From Clostridia bacterium (GTDB lineage: Bacteria > Bacillota > Clostridia > Oscillospirales > CAG-272): a DNA stretch of 64,000 bases. The stretch is from positions 62,001-126,000 of the forward strand of contig JAFQDF010000026.1 of assembly GCA_017416185.1 (NCBI GenBank), given 5' to 3'. Shown piece after piece: positions 53,833 to 61,695 of the stretch (within the stretch, counting starts at the first letter, position 1; the number at the start of each line of letters is the position of its first letter). Position numbers and translations under genes: made by a program. The notes under the pieces are model-generated. The model did not search any database, had not been told where the DNA came from, and worked only from the letters and a program-made list of their open reading frames with translations.

Positions 53833-54845
53833 AATGCTTCCTCCCCGCACTTTATCCCCGCAAGAAGAAAAGCTGTTGACAGTATACCCAGTATGGATAC
53901 CGATACAGCAGTGGCATCAATAACACCGATATTAAGTATCTCGGGAAGAGTTCCTATGTAAAGCGCAAAAGTGGTAAGACCGAAGGTTGCACCCGGATAA
54001 CAGGCAAAGCATCTGTACACAGTATAAGCACATACCGCCATTGTAGTATTGAACAAAAGTATTGCAGCAAACGCCGTCACGGGAAAAATAACGGAAAGCG
54101 TCAGCAGAACAACACAGATAGGCTGAACTATACAGTTGAATCTGAATATCCCGAACCTGTCAGCACATAGCCCTCCGATAAATTTTCCCATAAAAACGCA
54201 CAGAACAAATATAAATGCCGGTCCGATTGGCTTCATAAACGGATATTTAAGCATATTACCCACATACGCGCGCAGCACCACAGTCAGAAAAAGAAATATC
54301 ATACAGAAAATTCTTTTTGCCGTAACCGATACAGGTAAGCTTTGATTTTTCCTTTGATGGAAAACACAAAGAAGCCCCAAAAACACGAGAGCGACCGAGG
54401 CTGCCCATATCAACATATCAATACGGCTGAATCTTGAGCCCAAAAACACACCTATTGCACCCGGAGCTACAAAAAAACCGATATTGGCTGCCTTGTCTTT
54501 ATTTATGTTCAGTATCTGTCCCGCAGCTCCCACGTGGAACATAGCGTTGCCGAATCCGATAACCGTACACATAAGGATAGGCGAGGTAATAAACACACCT
54601 AACGATACGGCAAAACACCCTACGGCACTCAGCCTGCCGTGGATTCCGAAAAGATCGGCAAGCATACCGATGGGAAACTGAAACGCAAAGGCGAAGCCGT
54701 TATATAAAACGGCATATAAAATTACAGAATACGCACTGCTATCAGCAAATCTTGAGCTTAACAATGCAATACAGGTAAAATCAATAGCAAAGTGTGTGAT
54801 ACACCAAGCGAACATTCCTGCAGTGTTTTTTTGAAAATCCTTCAT
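53829..54845 (-). CDS. MFS-type membrane transporter
   Basis: 338 residues, about 10-11 membrane helices, a little short of the usual 12 for the superfamily. FQFPIGMLADLFGIHGRLSAVG near residue 54 is the conserved loop between helices 2 and 3 (GxLaDrfG-like), and GKFIGGLCADRFGIFRFN near 217 is its repeat. The substrate is unknown. First gene of a three-gene operon with promoter at 54875-54903. Confidence 0.82.
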   Translation of the reverse strand: MKDFQKNTAGMFAWCITHFAIDFTCIALLSSRFADSSAYSVILYAVLYNGFAFAFQFPIGMLADLFGIHGRLSAVGCFAVSLGVFITSPILMCTVIGFGNAMFHVGAAGQILNINKDKAANIGFFVAPGAIGVFLGSRFSRIDMLIWAASVALVFLGLLCVFHQRKNQSLPVSVTAKRIFCMIFLFLTVVLRAYVGNMLKYPFMKPIGPAFIFVLCVFMGKFIGGLCADRFGIFRFNCIVQPICVVLLTLSVIFPVTAFAAILLFNTTMAVCAYTVYRCFACYPGATFGLTTFALYIGTLPEILNIGVIDATAVSVSILGILSTAFLLAGIKCGEEAL

Positions 54846-54874
54846 GCTTTCTCCACAAAAATTATTCTAACGAT

Positions 54875-54903
54875 ATTTTACCAATCGGATACAAAAATGT
54901 CAA
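54875..54903 (-). promoter_or_regulatory. Sigma-A promoter of the MFS operon
   Basis: Reverse strand TTGACA at 54903-54898, 17-bp spacer, TAAAAT at 54880-54875. Confidence 0.78.
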
Positions 54904-54915
54904 TACAGACAAAAA

Positions 54916-54939
54916 CGTGCCGACAGACTTATCGGCACG
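54916..54939 (-). terminator. Terminator of the GH28-like gene
   Basis: CGTGCCGA and TCGGCACG arms; T5 follows on the reverse strand. Confidence 0.75.
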
Positions 54940-54946
54940 CTTTGAT

Positions 54947-55996
54947 TTATCTTAACTTAAATTCCTTGACCTCTCCGTCATTGACTATCATATCCGGACC
55001 CGAGCCCTCGTTGTAGCGAAGGGTCATATCGTCGATAACAAGACGGTCTATAGTGGCACCTGCCTCGATCTTTACGTTACTTGCAAGGGTGGAATGATCC
55101 TCAACACGGTGGATGTTGCGAAGGGTTGCACGTGTAGTGTGAGTTCCTTTGGCAAAATAGATGATGGGATAATCATCCTTGGGATTGGTCTTCTTTGTAA
55201 ACACACCGTCTATGGTGATGTTGTCAAGCAGGTTGTATCCGCCGGGATGAACGTTGTGGTGGGTAAATGCAACGGTATAATAACGGTAGTCACCGAAAAT
55301 GTTTCTTATCTGAATATTGTGGAGGGTATGTCCGCAGGAGAGCAGACGTACACCGGTATAGCCTCCCTCTGCATAAAGACCGTCAACCAGAACGTCCTCG
55401 ATGTTGCCGCAGGAGATCTCGGTCTCGTAGCAGTCATCGGTGTTGAGAGCGACCATATCGTCATTGGTGGCACCGTGGATGTTACGGATCACACCGTCCT
55501 TTGCAGGCCCGTTTATATGTATTCCGTCAGTCCAGCCAAATGCCATATTTTCATCGATATAAATATTCTCTACAGTAAAATGATGCACTCTGGCAATCTG
55601 AATACAGTAAGCGTTGGGATCCTTGACGGTGAGATTGCATACACGGAGGTTACGTACACCGATAAAGCGCATAAATACACCGAAATATCTGTCACGGTAA
55701 AAGCCGTCCGGCCATTCTCCCTTGAGATCGTATCTCTGCTGATTAAGATTATTTCCGTCCCAGGTTCCGCCCTCAACGGTGATGTTTTCGTTATAACCCC
55801 CTGCATCGATCTCATCGTTCATTATGATCTCACAGTTTGCATTATCGGCAAGACGCAGCACCGCGTTCTTTGCTACCTTTAAATGAGTATCGTTATGTAT
55901 GATCAGAGGCTGATCTATAATATATTCGCCGTCTGGAATATAAACGTCTCCTCTTTTGTCAAGCAATTCCTGAATTTTTTTAGTATCTTTGTTCAT
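54947..55996 (-). CDS. Right-handed beta-helix protein, GH28-like (polygalacturonase superfamily)
   Basis: 349 residues. Repeating beta-helix turns cover the chain after a short N-terminal cap (LDKRGDVYIPDGEYIIDQPLIIH). Active-site-like motifs are WTDGIHINGP near residue 163 (first Asp), TNDDMVALNTDD near 182 (Asp pair) and SCGHTLHN near 223 (His). These match GH28 pectin-degrading enzymes in order and spacing. There is no signal peptide, so it is probably cytosolic and acts on imported oligogalacturonides or related glycans. It has its own promoter and terminator. Confidence 0.82.
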   Translation of the reverse strand: MNKDTKKIQELLDKRGDVYIPDGEYIIDQPLIIHNDTHLKVAKNAVLRLADNANCEIIMNDEIDAGGYNENITVEGGTWDGNNLNQQRYDLKGEWPDGFYRDRYFGVFMRFIGVRNLRVCNLTVKDPNAYCIQIARVHHFTVENIYIDENMAFGWTDGIHINGPAKDGVIRNIHGATNDDMVALNTDDCYETEISCGNIEDVLVDGLYAEGGYTGVRLLSCGHTLHNIQIRNIFGDYRYYTVAFTHHNVHPGGYNLLDNITIDGVFTKKTNPKDDYPIIYFAKGTHTTRATLRNIHRVEDHSTLASNVKIEAGATIDRLVIDDMTLRYNEGSGPDMIVNDGEVKEFKLR

Positions 55997-56024
55997 TTTT
56001 GTCTCCTAAATATGTGATAAATAT

Positions 56025-56052
56025 ATTGTAACATATTTTTAAGGAAATGCAA
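56025..56052 (-). promoter_or_regulatory. Promoter of the GH28-like gene
   Basis: Reverse strand TTGCAT at 56052-56047, 16-bp spacer, TACAAT at 56030-56025. Confidence 0.6.
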
Positions 56053-56179
56053 TGGTTTTTACAAAAGAATGCAAAATTAAGGTTGTTTTTATCCTTGTGT
56101 CTAAAAGCTCCATTCAGTTTATTTATTAGTTATGATATGATCGGAATTTTTGTTGTGTCAAACAACAAAAATCTCCTCC

Positions 56180-56210
56180 ATTTTGCATTATGCATTTTGC
56201 ATTTTACATT
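56180..56210. repeat. Heptamer array, four units (ATTTTGC type)
   Basis: ATTTTGC, ATTATGC, ATTTTGC, ATTTTAC next to the terminator of mazF. It has the same unit length and number as the arrays at 4247, 43990 and 44931. Confidence 0.75.
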
Positions 56211-56214
56211 TAAA

Positions 56215-56242
56215 TGAGCAGTGTCCCGAAGGACACTGCTCA
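56215..56242 (-). terminator. Terminator of mazF
   Basis: TGAGCAGTGTCC pairs perfectly with GGACACTGCTCA around CGAA. The stem includes the mazF stop codon. Confidence 0.75.
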
Positions 56243-56635
56243 TGCCATCACCGCGGGCGGTGTATCTATCGTTGTCTGTGTTCCCAGACCGAAGCTGACG
56301 CTTATCGCACGGTTGACCCTCGACATGGTAGACTCGTCAAGATGACCCATCTTTTCCTTCAGACGTGTTTTGTCTATGGTACGTATCTGTTCCAAAAGTA
56401 TCACCGAATCACAGGCAAGACCCGCGTCAGTTCCTCCTACAGAGCATCTTACGTCTATATGAGTGGGCAGACGGCTCTTTGTCATACGGCTGGTGATAGC
56501 CGCTGCAATAACGGTAGGACTGTGACGGTTGCCTACGTCGTTCTGAACGATAAGTACGGGTCGAAGTCCCCCTTGCTCGCTTCCCACCACGGGACTTAAG
56601 TCCGCATAATAGATGTCTCCTCGTTTAACATTCAC
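56240..56635 (-). CDS. mazF: MazF/PemK (EndoA)-family mRNA interferase
   Basis: 131 residues from GTG 56635, chosen because GGAG lies 10 bp upstream; another GTG at 56644 is only 1 bp from it. [31 protein letters not shown] is the family signature with the catalytic Arg. [14 protein letters not shown] near residue 49 carries the second conserved Arg/Thr, and [17 protein letters not shown] near 79 follows. MazF enzymes cut mRNA at short sites and are held in check by MazE. No antitoxin-like ORF lies next to it, unlike the usual mazEF order. It may be inhibited by a product encoded elsewhere. Confidence 0.92.
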   Translation of the reverse strand: MNVKRGDIYYADLSPVVGSEQGGLRPVLIVQNDVGNRHSPTVIAAAITSRMTKSRLPTHIDVRCSVGGTDAGLACDSVILLEQIRTIDKTRLKEKMGHLDESTMSRVNRAISVSFGLGTQTTIDTPPAVMA

Positions 56636-56761
56636 TTTTTTCACACTCCGTTTTGTTTTTTTACTGTTATAATTTTTCCACGTACGGAAGTGTTTTAATC
56701 ATCAGCGGAAAAGATTGAGAGTATTAAATGTACGACAATTTTTTCCACCATTTATAGTATA

Positions 56762-56992
56762 TTACTTTTTGTGTTTTATGTGTATATCGAGGATTAGCGA
56801 TACCGCCACCACAAGCAATACCGTCATACTGACGTGCTCTATCATAGTATATACGTTGCTGTGAATAATAACACCGTTATTGATAGTTTGGTATATGTCA
56901 AGCATTACGAAAAAATACGCCGCAATGCATACGGACATACCTATGTGAAGAATCTTTTTGCTTAAAGGATTAAGTATATATCTTTCTTTCAT
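56762..56992 (-). CDS. Small membrane protein, two helices
   Basis: 76 residues with hydrophobic segments at about 13-33 and 50-70 and a basic C terminus (HIKHKK). GGAGGT precedes the ATG, and a TATAAT hexamer lies about 20 bp further upstream on the reverse strand. No family is recognised. It lies upstream of mazF but is 126 bp away and unlike MazE. Confidence 0.65.
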   Translation of the reverse strand: MKERYILNPLSKKILHIGMSVCIAAYFFVMLDIYQTINNGVIIHSNVYTMIEHVSMTVLLVVAVSLILDIHIKHKK

Positions 56993-57073
56993 AACTCTCT
57001 ACCTCCGAGGATATTATAACATTTTGCTCTAAAAAAAGCATTGCAGAATTTTTGGCAATTGTTTTGAGGTTTA

Positions 57074-57102
57074 TTGACTATACCGATAAAATCTGTTAAA
57101 AT
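57074..57102 (+). promoter_or_regulatory. Sigma-A promoter of the surface fusion protein gene
   Basis: TTGACT at 57074, 17-bp spacer, TAAAAT at 57097; the start codon at 57131 follows AAGGAG. Confidence 0.75.
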
Positions 57103-57130
57103 AAATTTATCAAACATAAGGAGATATTTT

Positions 57131-59662
57131 ATGAAAAAGCGCATTATTTCCATTTTTATAGTTTGCGTAATGCTTGTCTCGGCATTACCGATATATGCAG
57201 ACGGCGTTTGGCAGGGATATATTGCCCTGACCCCCGGCACCGATGAGACCGAGATGGGTATCACCTGGTATGCAGAAGTTGAGGGTGAGGGCTACGTCCT
57301 CTACTCAAAGGCTGCCGACATAGTTGACGGCACTATGCCTCTTGATAAGGCTGCAAAGGCACCTGCCGTCTGCGAGATAGCAGACGAGGGCGAGGGCTAC
57401 TACAGCTACAAGGCAACCCTTACAGATCTCGAGCCTTCAACGGAGTATGCATATTTTCTCGTAAATTCAAGCTACGCCGAAAATCTGAGATATTTTACCA
57501 CAGGCGACTCAGATGAATTCGGCTTTGCTATGGTAAGCGACGTTCAGATAGGCGCGGGCGGTATAGCCCACGACGTTGAGGGTTGGCAGGAGACCCTTGA
57601 TATCATCGAAAACAACGAAGCCTTTGCGGGTACAGACTTCATCCTCACCACAGGCGATCAGGTAAAGGATGCCGACAACGAGAGCCAGTTTGAAGGCTTT
57701 ATAGAGCACGAGGAGCTTTCATCCTTCCCCGTTGCTCCTACAATCGGTAATCACGATACAAACGCTCCGCTTCATTCTCTGCATTTTAACTCTCCCAACG
57801 TTTCCGACGAGCACGGTGTTACCGCAGCAGGCGGCGACAGCTGGTTCAGATATAACAACGCACTTTTCATTATGCTCAACACCAACTCCACAAAGAATGA
57901 CGAGCATCTTGCCTTTGCAAAGCAGGCTGTGGCGCTGAATATGGATGCGGATTGGAGATTCCTTGTGTTCCACCACACCGTTTATACAACCGGTGAACTT
58001 AAGAACAGCAACACAAGCACCCGAGGTGAGGCGATGATCGCAATCTGCGACGAGCTTGATATAGACGCAGCATTCTCCGGTCACGAGCATCTCTATACCC
58101 GTTCCTATATTATGAAGAATGACGAGGCTGTAAAGGACGAATCCCTCTACGGTGAGAACTATTCCTCTATCACAGATCCTGACGGAACACTTTATATTAC
58201 CAACAACACAGGCTCGGGCTGTAAGTACGACCCCATCGAGCCTCCCACTCCCGACTTTGCCGCAGTGACCGTACAGGAGAACATCCCCAACGTTACCAAG
58301 GTAAACGTCGACTCGGACAGCTTTGAAATGACGGTCTACCGCACCTCGGATATGAGCGTTGTAGACAGCTTTACCATAAACAAAACTCCCGACGAGATCA
58401 CTCTCCCTTACACCGATGTTAAGGACAGCCACTGGTACTATTCCGCAGTTGAATATGCTTATGCCAAGGGCATGATGTCGGGCATGACCGAGACCACCTT
58501 CGGCCCCAATATTGCCACCAACCGTGCTATGCTGGTATCCGTTCTTTGGAGATTTGAGGGCAGTCCCGAGGGCTTTGACCACAGCTTCTCTGACGTAAAA
58601 TCAAGCCACTATTTCGACAAGGCCGTTGCCTGGGCTTATTCCAACAACATAGTTGCAGGCAAATCTGCCGACAAGTATGCGCCCAATGACAAGCTTACCC
58701 GTGAGCAGATGGCGGCTATCCTCTACAGATACGCAAAATACGCAGGCAAGGATACCACCGCAGAGGGCGATATCTCGGTATTTGCTGATCTTAACAAGCT
58801 TGATTCCTATGCAGTTGATGCTATGAAATGGGCTTACGGCAAGGGCGTTATTACAGGTATGAACGCCTCCACCCTTGACCCCAACGGCAACGCAACGAGA
58901 GCGCAGCTCGCTTCCATCCTTCAGCGCTTCCTCACTCCCAAAAAATATTTCACCCTCAGCTTTGACGACGGTACCACACAGGATCTTCGTATGATAGAAA
59001 TTCTCAAGAAATACGACGTTGATTGTATGAGCTGGAACATCAACACCGAAGGTCTCTACGGTGCAAGCTGGGATCTCACGGGCTTAGGACTTCCCGGTGT
59101 TTCCCACGTGAGATTCACAAAAGAAGAGCTTGAATCCGGCATCTATGACGGCTATGACGTGCTCGTTCACACAAGAACTCACCCCTCGCTTAAGATATAT
59201 GACGAAAAGCCTATCAACCTTATAGAAGAGGTACAGGGCAATGCCGACGATATCGCAGAGATAACGGGTGTTGCTCCCGTCGGTATGGCTTGGCCGGGCG
59301 GTGACACCGAGTACACCGACACTACCATAGATATCATCCTTGACAAGACCGATATCCGTTTTGCAAGAGGTACTACCCCCACCTACGACTACGCACTTCC
59401 CACCCAGTTTATGAAGTGGATGCCCACCTGCGGTATATCCGACGGTAAGCTGTTCGATCTTGCTTACGATTTCATCACTATGGAGGCCGAGGAAGATTGT
59501 CTCTTCTACGTATGGGGTCACAGCTTTGAGCTTGACGCTTACGACAGCTACGATGATTTTGAAATGCTTGTAAGAATGATGAAGGCAAACGAGGACGATA
59601 TAGTTCTGGTTACCAATACAGAATTTTACGAGCTTTATAAGACTTTGATTCCTTCAATGTAG
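57131..59662 (+). CDS. S-layer-anchored metallophosphatase and polysaccharide deacetylase fusion
   Basis: 843 residues. A signal peptide (MKKRIISIFIVCVMLVSALPIYA) is followed by a fibronectin-like domain of purple acid phosphatase type (about 25-125). A calcineurin-like metallophosphatase domain spans about 130-400: MVSDVQIG, TGDQVKDA, TIGNHDT, FHHTVY and SGHEHLY give the metal ligands. Three SLH repeats (about 420-595; DVKDSHWYYSAVEYAYAKG is the first) would bind secondary wall polymer. A NodB-like domain (about 600-843; FTLSFDDGTTQ, HTRTHPS) completes it. Two enzymes with an anchor between them on one polypeptide is rare. The longer frame to 57074 overlaps the promoter, so I chose 57131. 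Confidence 0.88.
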   Translation: MKKRIISIFIVCVMLVSALPIYADGVWQGYIALTPGTDETEMGITWYAEVEGEGYVLYSKAADIVDGTMPLDKAAKAPAVCEIADEGEGYYSYKATLTDLEPSTEYAYFLVNSSYAENLRYFTTGDSDEFGFAMVSDVQIGAGGIAHDVEGWQETLDIIENNEAFAGTDFILTTGDQVKDADNESQFEGFIEHEELSSFPVAPTIGNHDTNAPLHSLHFNSPNVSDEHGVTAAGGDSWFRYNNALFIMLNTNSTKNDEHLAFAKQAVALNMDADWRFLVFHHTVYTTGELKNSNTSTRGEAMIAICDELDIDAAFSGHEHLYTRSYIMKNDEAVKDESLYGENYSSITDPDGTLYITNNTGSGCKYDPIEPPTPDFAAVTVQENIPNVTKVNVDSDSFEMTVYRTSDMSVVDSFTINKTPDEITLPYTDVKDSHWYYSAVEYAYAKGMMSGMTETTFGPNIATNRAMLVSVLWRFEGSPEGFDHSFSDVKSSHYFDKAVAWAYSNNIVAGKSADKYAPNDKLTREQMAAILYRYAKYAGKDTTAEGDISVFADLNKLDSYAVDAMKWAYGKGVITGMNASTLDPNGNATRAQLASILQRFLTPKKYFTLSFDDGTTQDLRMIEILKKYDVDCMSWNINTEGLYGASWDLTGLGLPGVSHVRFTKEELESGIYDGYDVLVHTRTHPSLKIYDEKPINLIEEVQGNADDIAEITGVAPVGMAWPGGDTEYTDTTIDIILDKTDIRFARGTTPTYDYALPTQFMKWMPTCGISDGKLFDLAYDFITMEAEEDCLFYVWGHSFELDAYDSYDDFEMLVRMMKANEDDIVLVTNTEFYELYKTLIPSM

Positions 59663-59668
59663 TTAAAT

Positions 59669-59699
59669 ACACGGTGCAGATTTTCTGCACCGTGTTTTG
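59669..59699. terminator. Bidirectional terminator
   Basis: ACACGGTGCAG and CTGCACCGTGT arms, loop ATTTT, then TTTTG. It lies between the fusion gene and sdpI. Confidence 0.85.
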
Positions 59700-59702
59700 T
59701 TG

Positions 59703-60779
59703 TTATCCCGCTATTTTATCTGTAATCTCATCAAAAAGCTCTCGTGTTTCCCCTAAGCTCTTTGCACCGAGGACGACGTATTTTTCATCCATAGTCTCGA
59801 TTATCACAAATCCGTTGTTACCCGTATAGGTAAAGCGCTGATATTTTCCGTACCTGTCATTTTCAAAGGTACCCATCATCAGCTTTGCGGAGTTAAAGCC
59901 AAAAACCTTGTGTCCATCTATATATTCTTCGCTGAAATATGTTCCGCCGATGTCGGAATACTTTACGGTATAGGGTTGTGTGTACATAGAATCTACGGTA
60001 AAGCCGTCTTCATCATAGCTTATTTCTACCTCGCCGGTAAACATTATGAACATAAGTACCGCCAGTATCACACACACGATAATACCGCTGATGATATAAT
60101 ACTTTTTAAGCTTTTTATTCTTCTTAAATTTCTTTCCTTCTTTTACTTCCTTACGGTGAAAATTATATGAGTAAACCGTAGGTATTGCTATTGCTGCAAC
60201 AAATGCGGTGATCATAATGAATACGCTTATTTTATAAGGAACGAATACACATATAAGTGATATCAGACCTACGATAAACCAAACCTTTCCTGCCACACGG
60301 TGGGTAGCGTTCCAATTTTCCTCGCTTTCAAGGGTCCAGCTTATCTTGATGCCGAGAGTGTGATTCTGTGAAGTTTTCGGCATATAGTTGCCTATGATCA
60401 TAAACACAATACCGAGAAGCCCGAAAACAAGAGAAAACATATTAAACTCAAGTCCGAATGCCATTGCATACATTATTCCGTTGGTAAACAAAGATGCGAA
60501 CGGCATTATAAAAAGCACCATATTGTAGGCTTTTTTATTCTGCTCTCTGCTTTTATGATCGGCTGCTGTTATGATGATACATACCCAATGTATCACAAGA
60601 AGTATCATAGGAAGACCAAAGACCGCAAAAGCTCTCGAGGTCCAATCATCAGCTTCACCCGATACACCCCAATGAGTCGCCATCTGCTCGGGAAGTATAT
60701 CCCAGGTCAATGCGCCCACCAGTATGGGAAGAAGTATAAGTATCGACGAAACAATTAATAATACCTTATTGAATTTCAT
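59703..60779 (-). CDS. sdpI: SdpI/DUF1648-family membrane protein
   Basis: 358 residues, about seven membrane helices. The N-terminal DUF1648-like part (PEQMATHWGVSGEADDW near residue 30) and the SdpI-like region (GIKISWTLESEENWNATHRVAGKVWF near 143) are diagnostic. A soluble C-terminal domain of about 100 residues (VEISYDEDGFTVDS) resembles PH-like bacterial domains. In Bacillus, SdpI gives immunity to the SdpC killing factor and sequesters the repressor SdpR. The ArsR-type gene upstream overlaps it by 14 bp, the same gene pair. No sdpC-like toxin gene is visible. Confidence 0.85.
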   Translation of the reverse strand: MKFNKVLLIVSSILILLPILVGALTWDILPEQMATHWGVSGEADDWTSRAFAVFGLPMILLVIHWVCIIITAADHKSREQNKKAYNMVLFIMPFASLFTNGIMYAMAFGLEFNMFSLVFGLLGIVFMIIGNYMPKTSQNHTLGIKISWTLESEENWNATHRVAGKVWFIVGLISLICVFVPYKISVFIMITAFVAAIAIPTVYSYNFHRKEVKEGKKFKKNKKLKKYYIISGIIVCVILAVLMFIMFTGEVEISYDEDGFTVDSMYTQPYTVKYSDIGGTYFSEEYIDGHKVFGFNSAKLMMGTFENDRYGKYQRFTYTGNNGFVIIETMDEKYVVLGAKSLGETRELFDEITDKIAG

Positions 60780-61044
60780 TGTTATCTCCTTTCAGATCAC
60801 CGAGCCAGAGCATTATCTCCTCAAGCACGGAGGTGTTAAGCTCGTAATAAATGAATTTTCCCTCACGCTTGTCGCGTATAAGGTCGGCATCCTTTAATAC
60901 CGACAGATGCCTTGATATGCTTGCTCCGGTTACCGGAAATTTTTCAACTATCTCTCCTGCTGACAGCCTGCCCTTTTTTAGAAGATTAAGTATCTCGCGG
61001 CGGGTAGGGTCTGACAAGGCTTTAAGAGTATTCTGTATTCCCAT
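60766..61044 (-). CDS. sdpR: SdpR/ArsR-family repressor
   Basis: 92 residues from ATG 61044, after AAAGGAGG; an upstream frame to 61110 runs through the promoter. A winged-helix ArsR fold: LKALSDPTRREILNLLKKG, GEIVEKFPVTGASISRHLSVLKDADLI and REGKFIYYEL. No metal-binding CxC or His cluster is seen, in line with SdpR rather than a metal sensor. In Bacillus SdpR represses its own operon. The 25-bp palindrome in the leader (61054-61078) is a good candidate operator. Confidence 0.9.
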   Translation of the reverse strand: MGIQNTLKALSDPTRREILNLLKKGRLSAGEIVEKFPVTGASISRHLSVLKDADLIRDKREGKFIYYELNTSVLEEIMLWLGDLKGDNNEIQ

Positions 61045-61053
61045 ATTGCCTCC

Positions 61054-61078
61054 TTTAACATTTAGCTTAAATGTTAAA
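61054..61078. promoter_or_regulatory. Operator candidate of SdpR-like repressor
   Basis: TTTAACATTTA and TAAATGTTAAA are perfect 11-bp inverted arms around GCT, between the promoter and the sdpR ribosome site. Confidence 0.65.
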
Positions 61079-61081
61079 TGT

Positions 61082-61110
61082 AGTATAGCATAGAGGTTTC
61101 TTTTTGTCAA
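61082..61110 (-). promoter_or_regulatory. Sigma-A promoter of sdpRI
   Basis: Reverse strand TTGACA at 61110-61105, 17-bp spacer, TATACT at 61087-61082. Confidence 0.8.
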
Positions 61111-61120
61111 TAGTTTTTGC

Positions 61121-61149
61121 TTGACAAATTTATGACAATGTGATAAGAT
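61121..61149 (+). promoter_or_regulatory. Promoter of a leader RNA upstream of the hydrogenase genes
   Basis: TTGACA at 61121, 17-bp spacer, TAAGAT at 61144. Confidence 0.7.
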
Positions 61150-61155
61150 AACTTA

Positions 61156-61335
61156 AAGTAAGTGTATTCCCCGTTTCGTGTGAATTGCAACAGTAAAGTT
61201 CAGTGCGTTTATGGGTGCAGCACTTGCTGCTTCCTAATAGCAAAGATTATTCTGAGTTAAAAGGTATGGAGATTTATATAGTATTTATATATGGGATAAC
61301 TATATTTTCACGTACCAAAGGTACGTGATTTTTTG
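61156..61335 (+). ncRNA. Candidate small RNA or attenuating leader
   Basis: About 180 nt between a good promoter and a strong intrinsic terminator, without an ORF. Internal pairings include AGTGC/GCACT, GCAGC/GCTGC and TATAG/CTATA stems. It could be a free small RNA or a riboswitch-type attenuator of the downstream Hyd genes. I do not recognise the class. Confidence 0.5.
61308..61335 (+). terminator. Intrinsic terminator in the leader of the hydrogenase cluster
   Basis: TCACGTACC, loop AAA, GGTACGTGA, then T6. The first gene begins 106 bp later. Confidence 0.85.
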
Positions 61336-61364
61336 TTGCAGGGATAATCCCTGCACGGTAAAAT
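61336..61364 (+). promoter_or_regulatory. Possible second promoter of the hydrogenase maturation genes
   Basis: TTGCAG at 61336, 17-bp spacer, TAAAAT at 61359, just past the terminator. The spacer contains a GCAGGGATAATCCCTGC hairpin. Confidence 0.4.
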
Positions 61365-61440
61365 CGCATATTCTTCAACTGAAGCTCAACATCGTCGCCC
61401 GATGGTGTAGCAAAAAGTATTAAGATTTTTTGAGGTAATA

Positions 61441-61695
61441 ATGTCAAGAGTAGCAGTAATGAGCATAATAGTAGAGGCAAGGGACTCTGCCGACGCCCTT
61501 AATTCTATCCTCTCCGAATACGGAGAATATATAATCGGCAGAATGGGTGTTCCCTACAAGGAAAAAGGAATAAGTATAATAAGCGTAGCCCTTGATGCTC
61601 CCCAAGATTCTATATCCGCCCTTTCGGGTAAGATAGGCAAGCTCCCCGGGGTCAGCGTCAAGACCGCATACTCAAGTGTAATAACAGATGATTAA
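61441..61695 (+). CDS. TM1266-family iron-only hydrogenase system regulator
   Basis: 84 residues, matching the family length (about 80). It has a ferredoxin-like fold of NikR/CopG C-terminal type: VAVMSIIVEARDSADALNSIL, IIGRMGVPYKEKGISIISVALDA, and GKLPGVSVKTAYSSV. The family is found beside [FeFe]-hydrogenase maturase genes and is presumed to regulate or assist them. It overlaps hydE by 8 bp. The ribosome site is TTGAGGT, modest. Confidence 0.87.
   Translation: MSRVAVMSIIVEARDSADALNSILSEYGEYIIGRMGVPYKEKGISIISVALDAPQDSISALSGKIGKLPGVSVKTAYSSVITDD

Noticed and set aside
61156..61335. 6S RNA, SRP RNA or a TPP/SAM riboswitch
   Set aside because: I could not find the defining conserved bases of these classes, so I left it as an unassigned candidate RNA.
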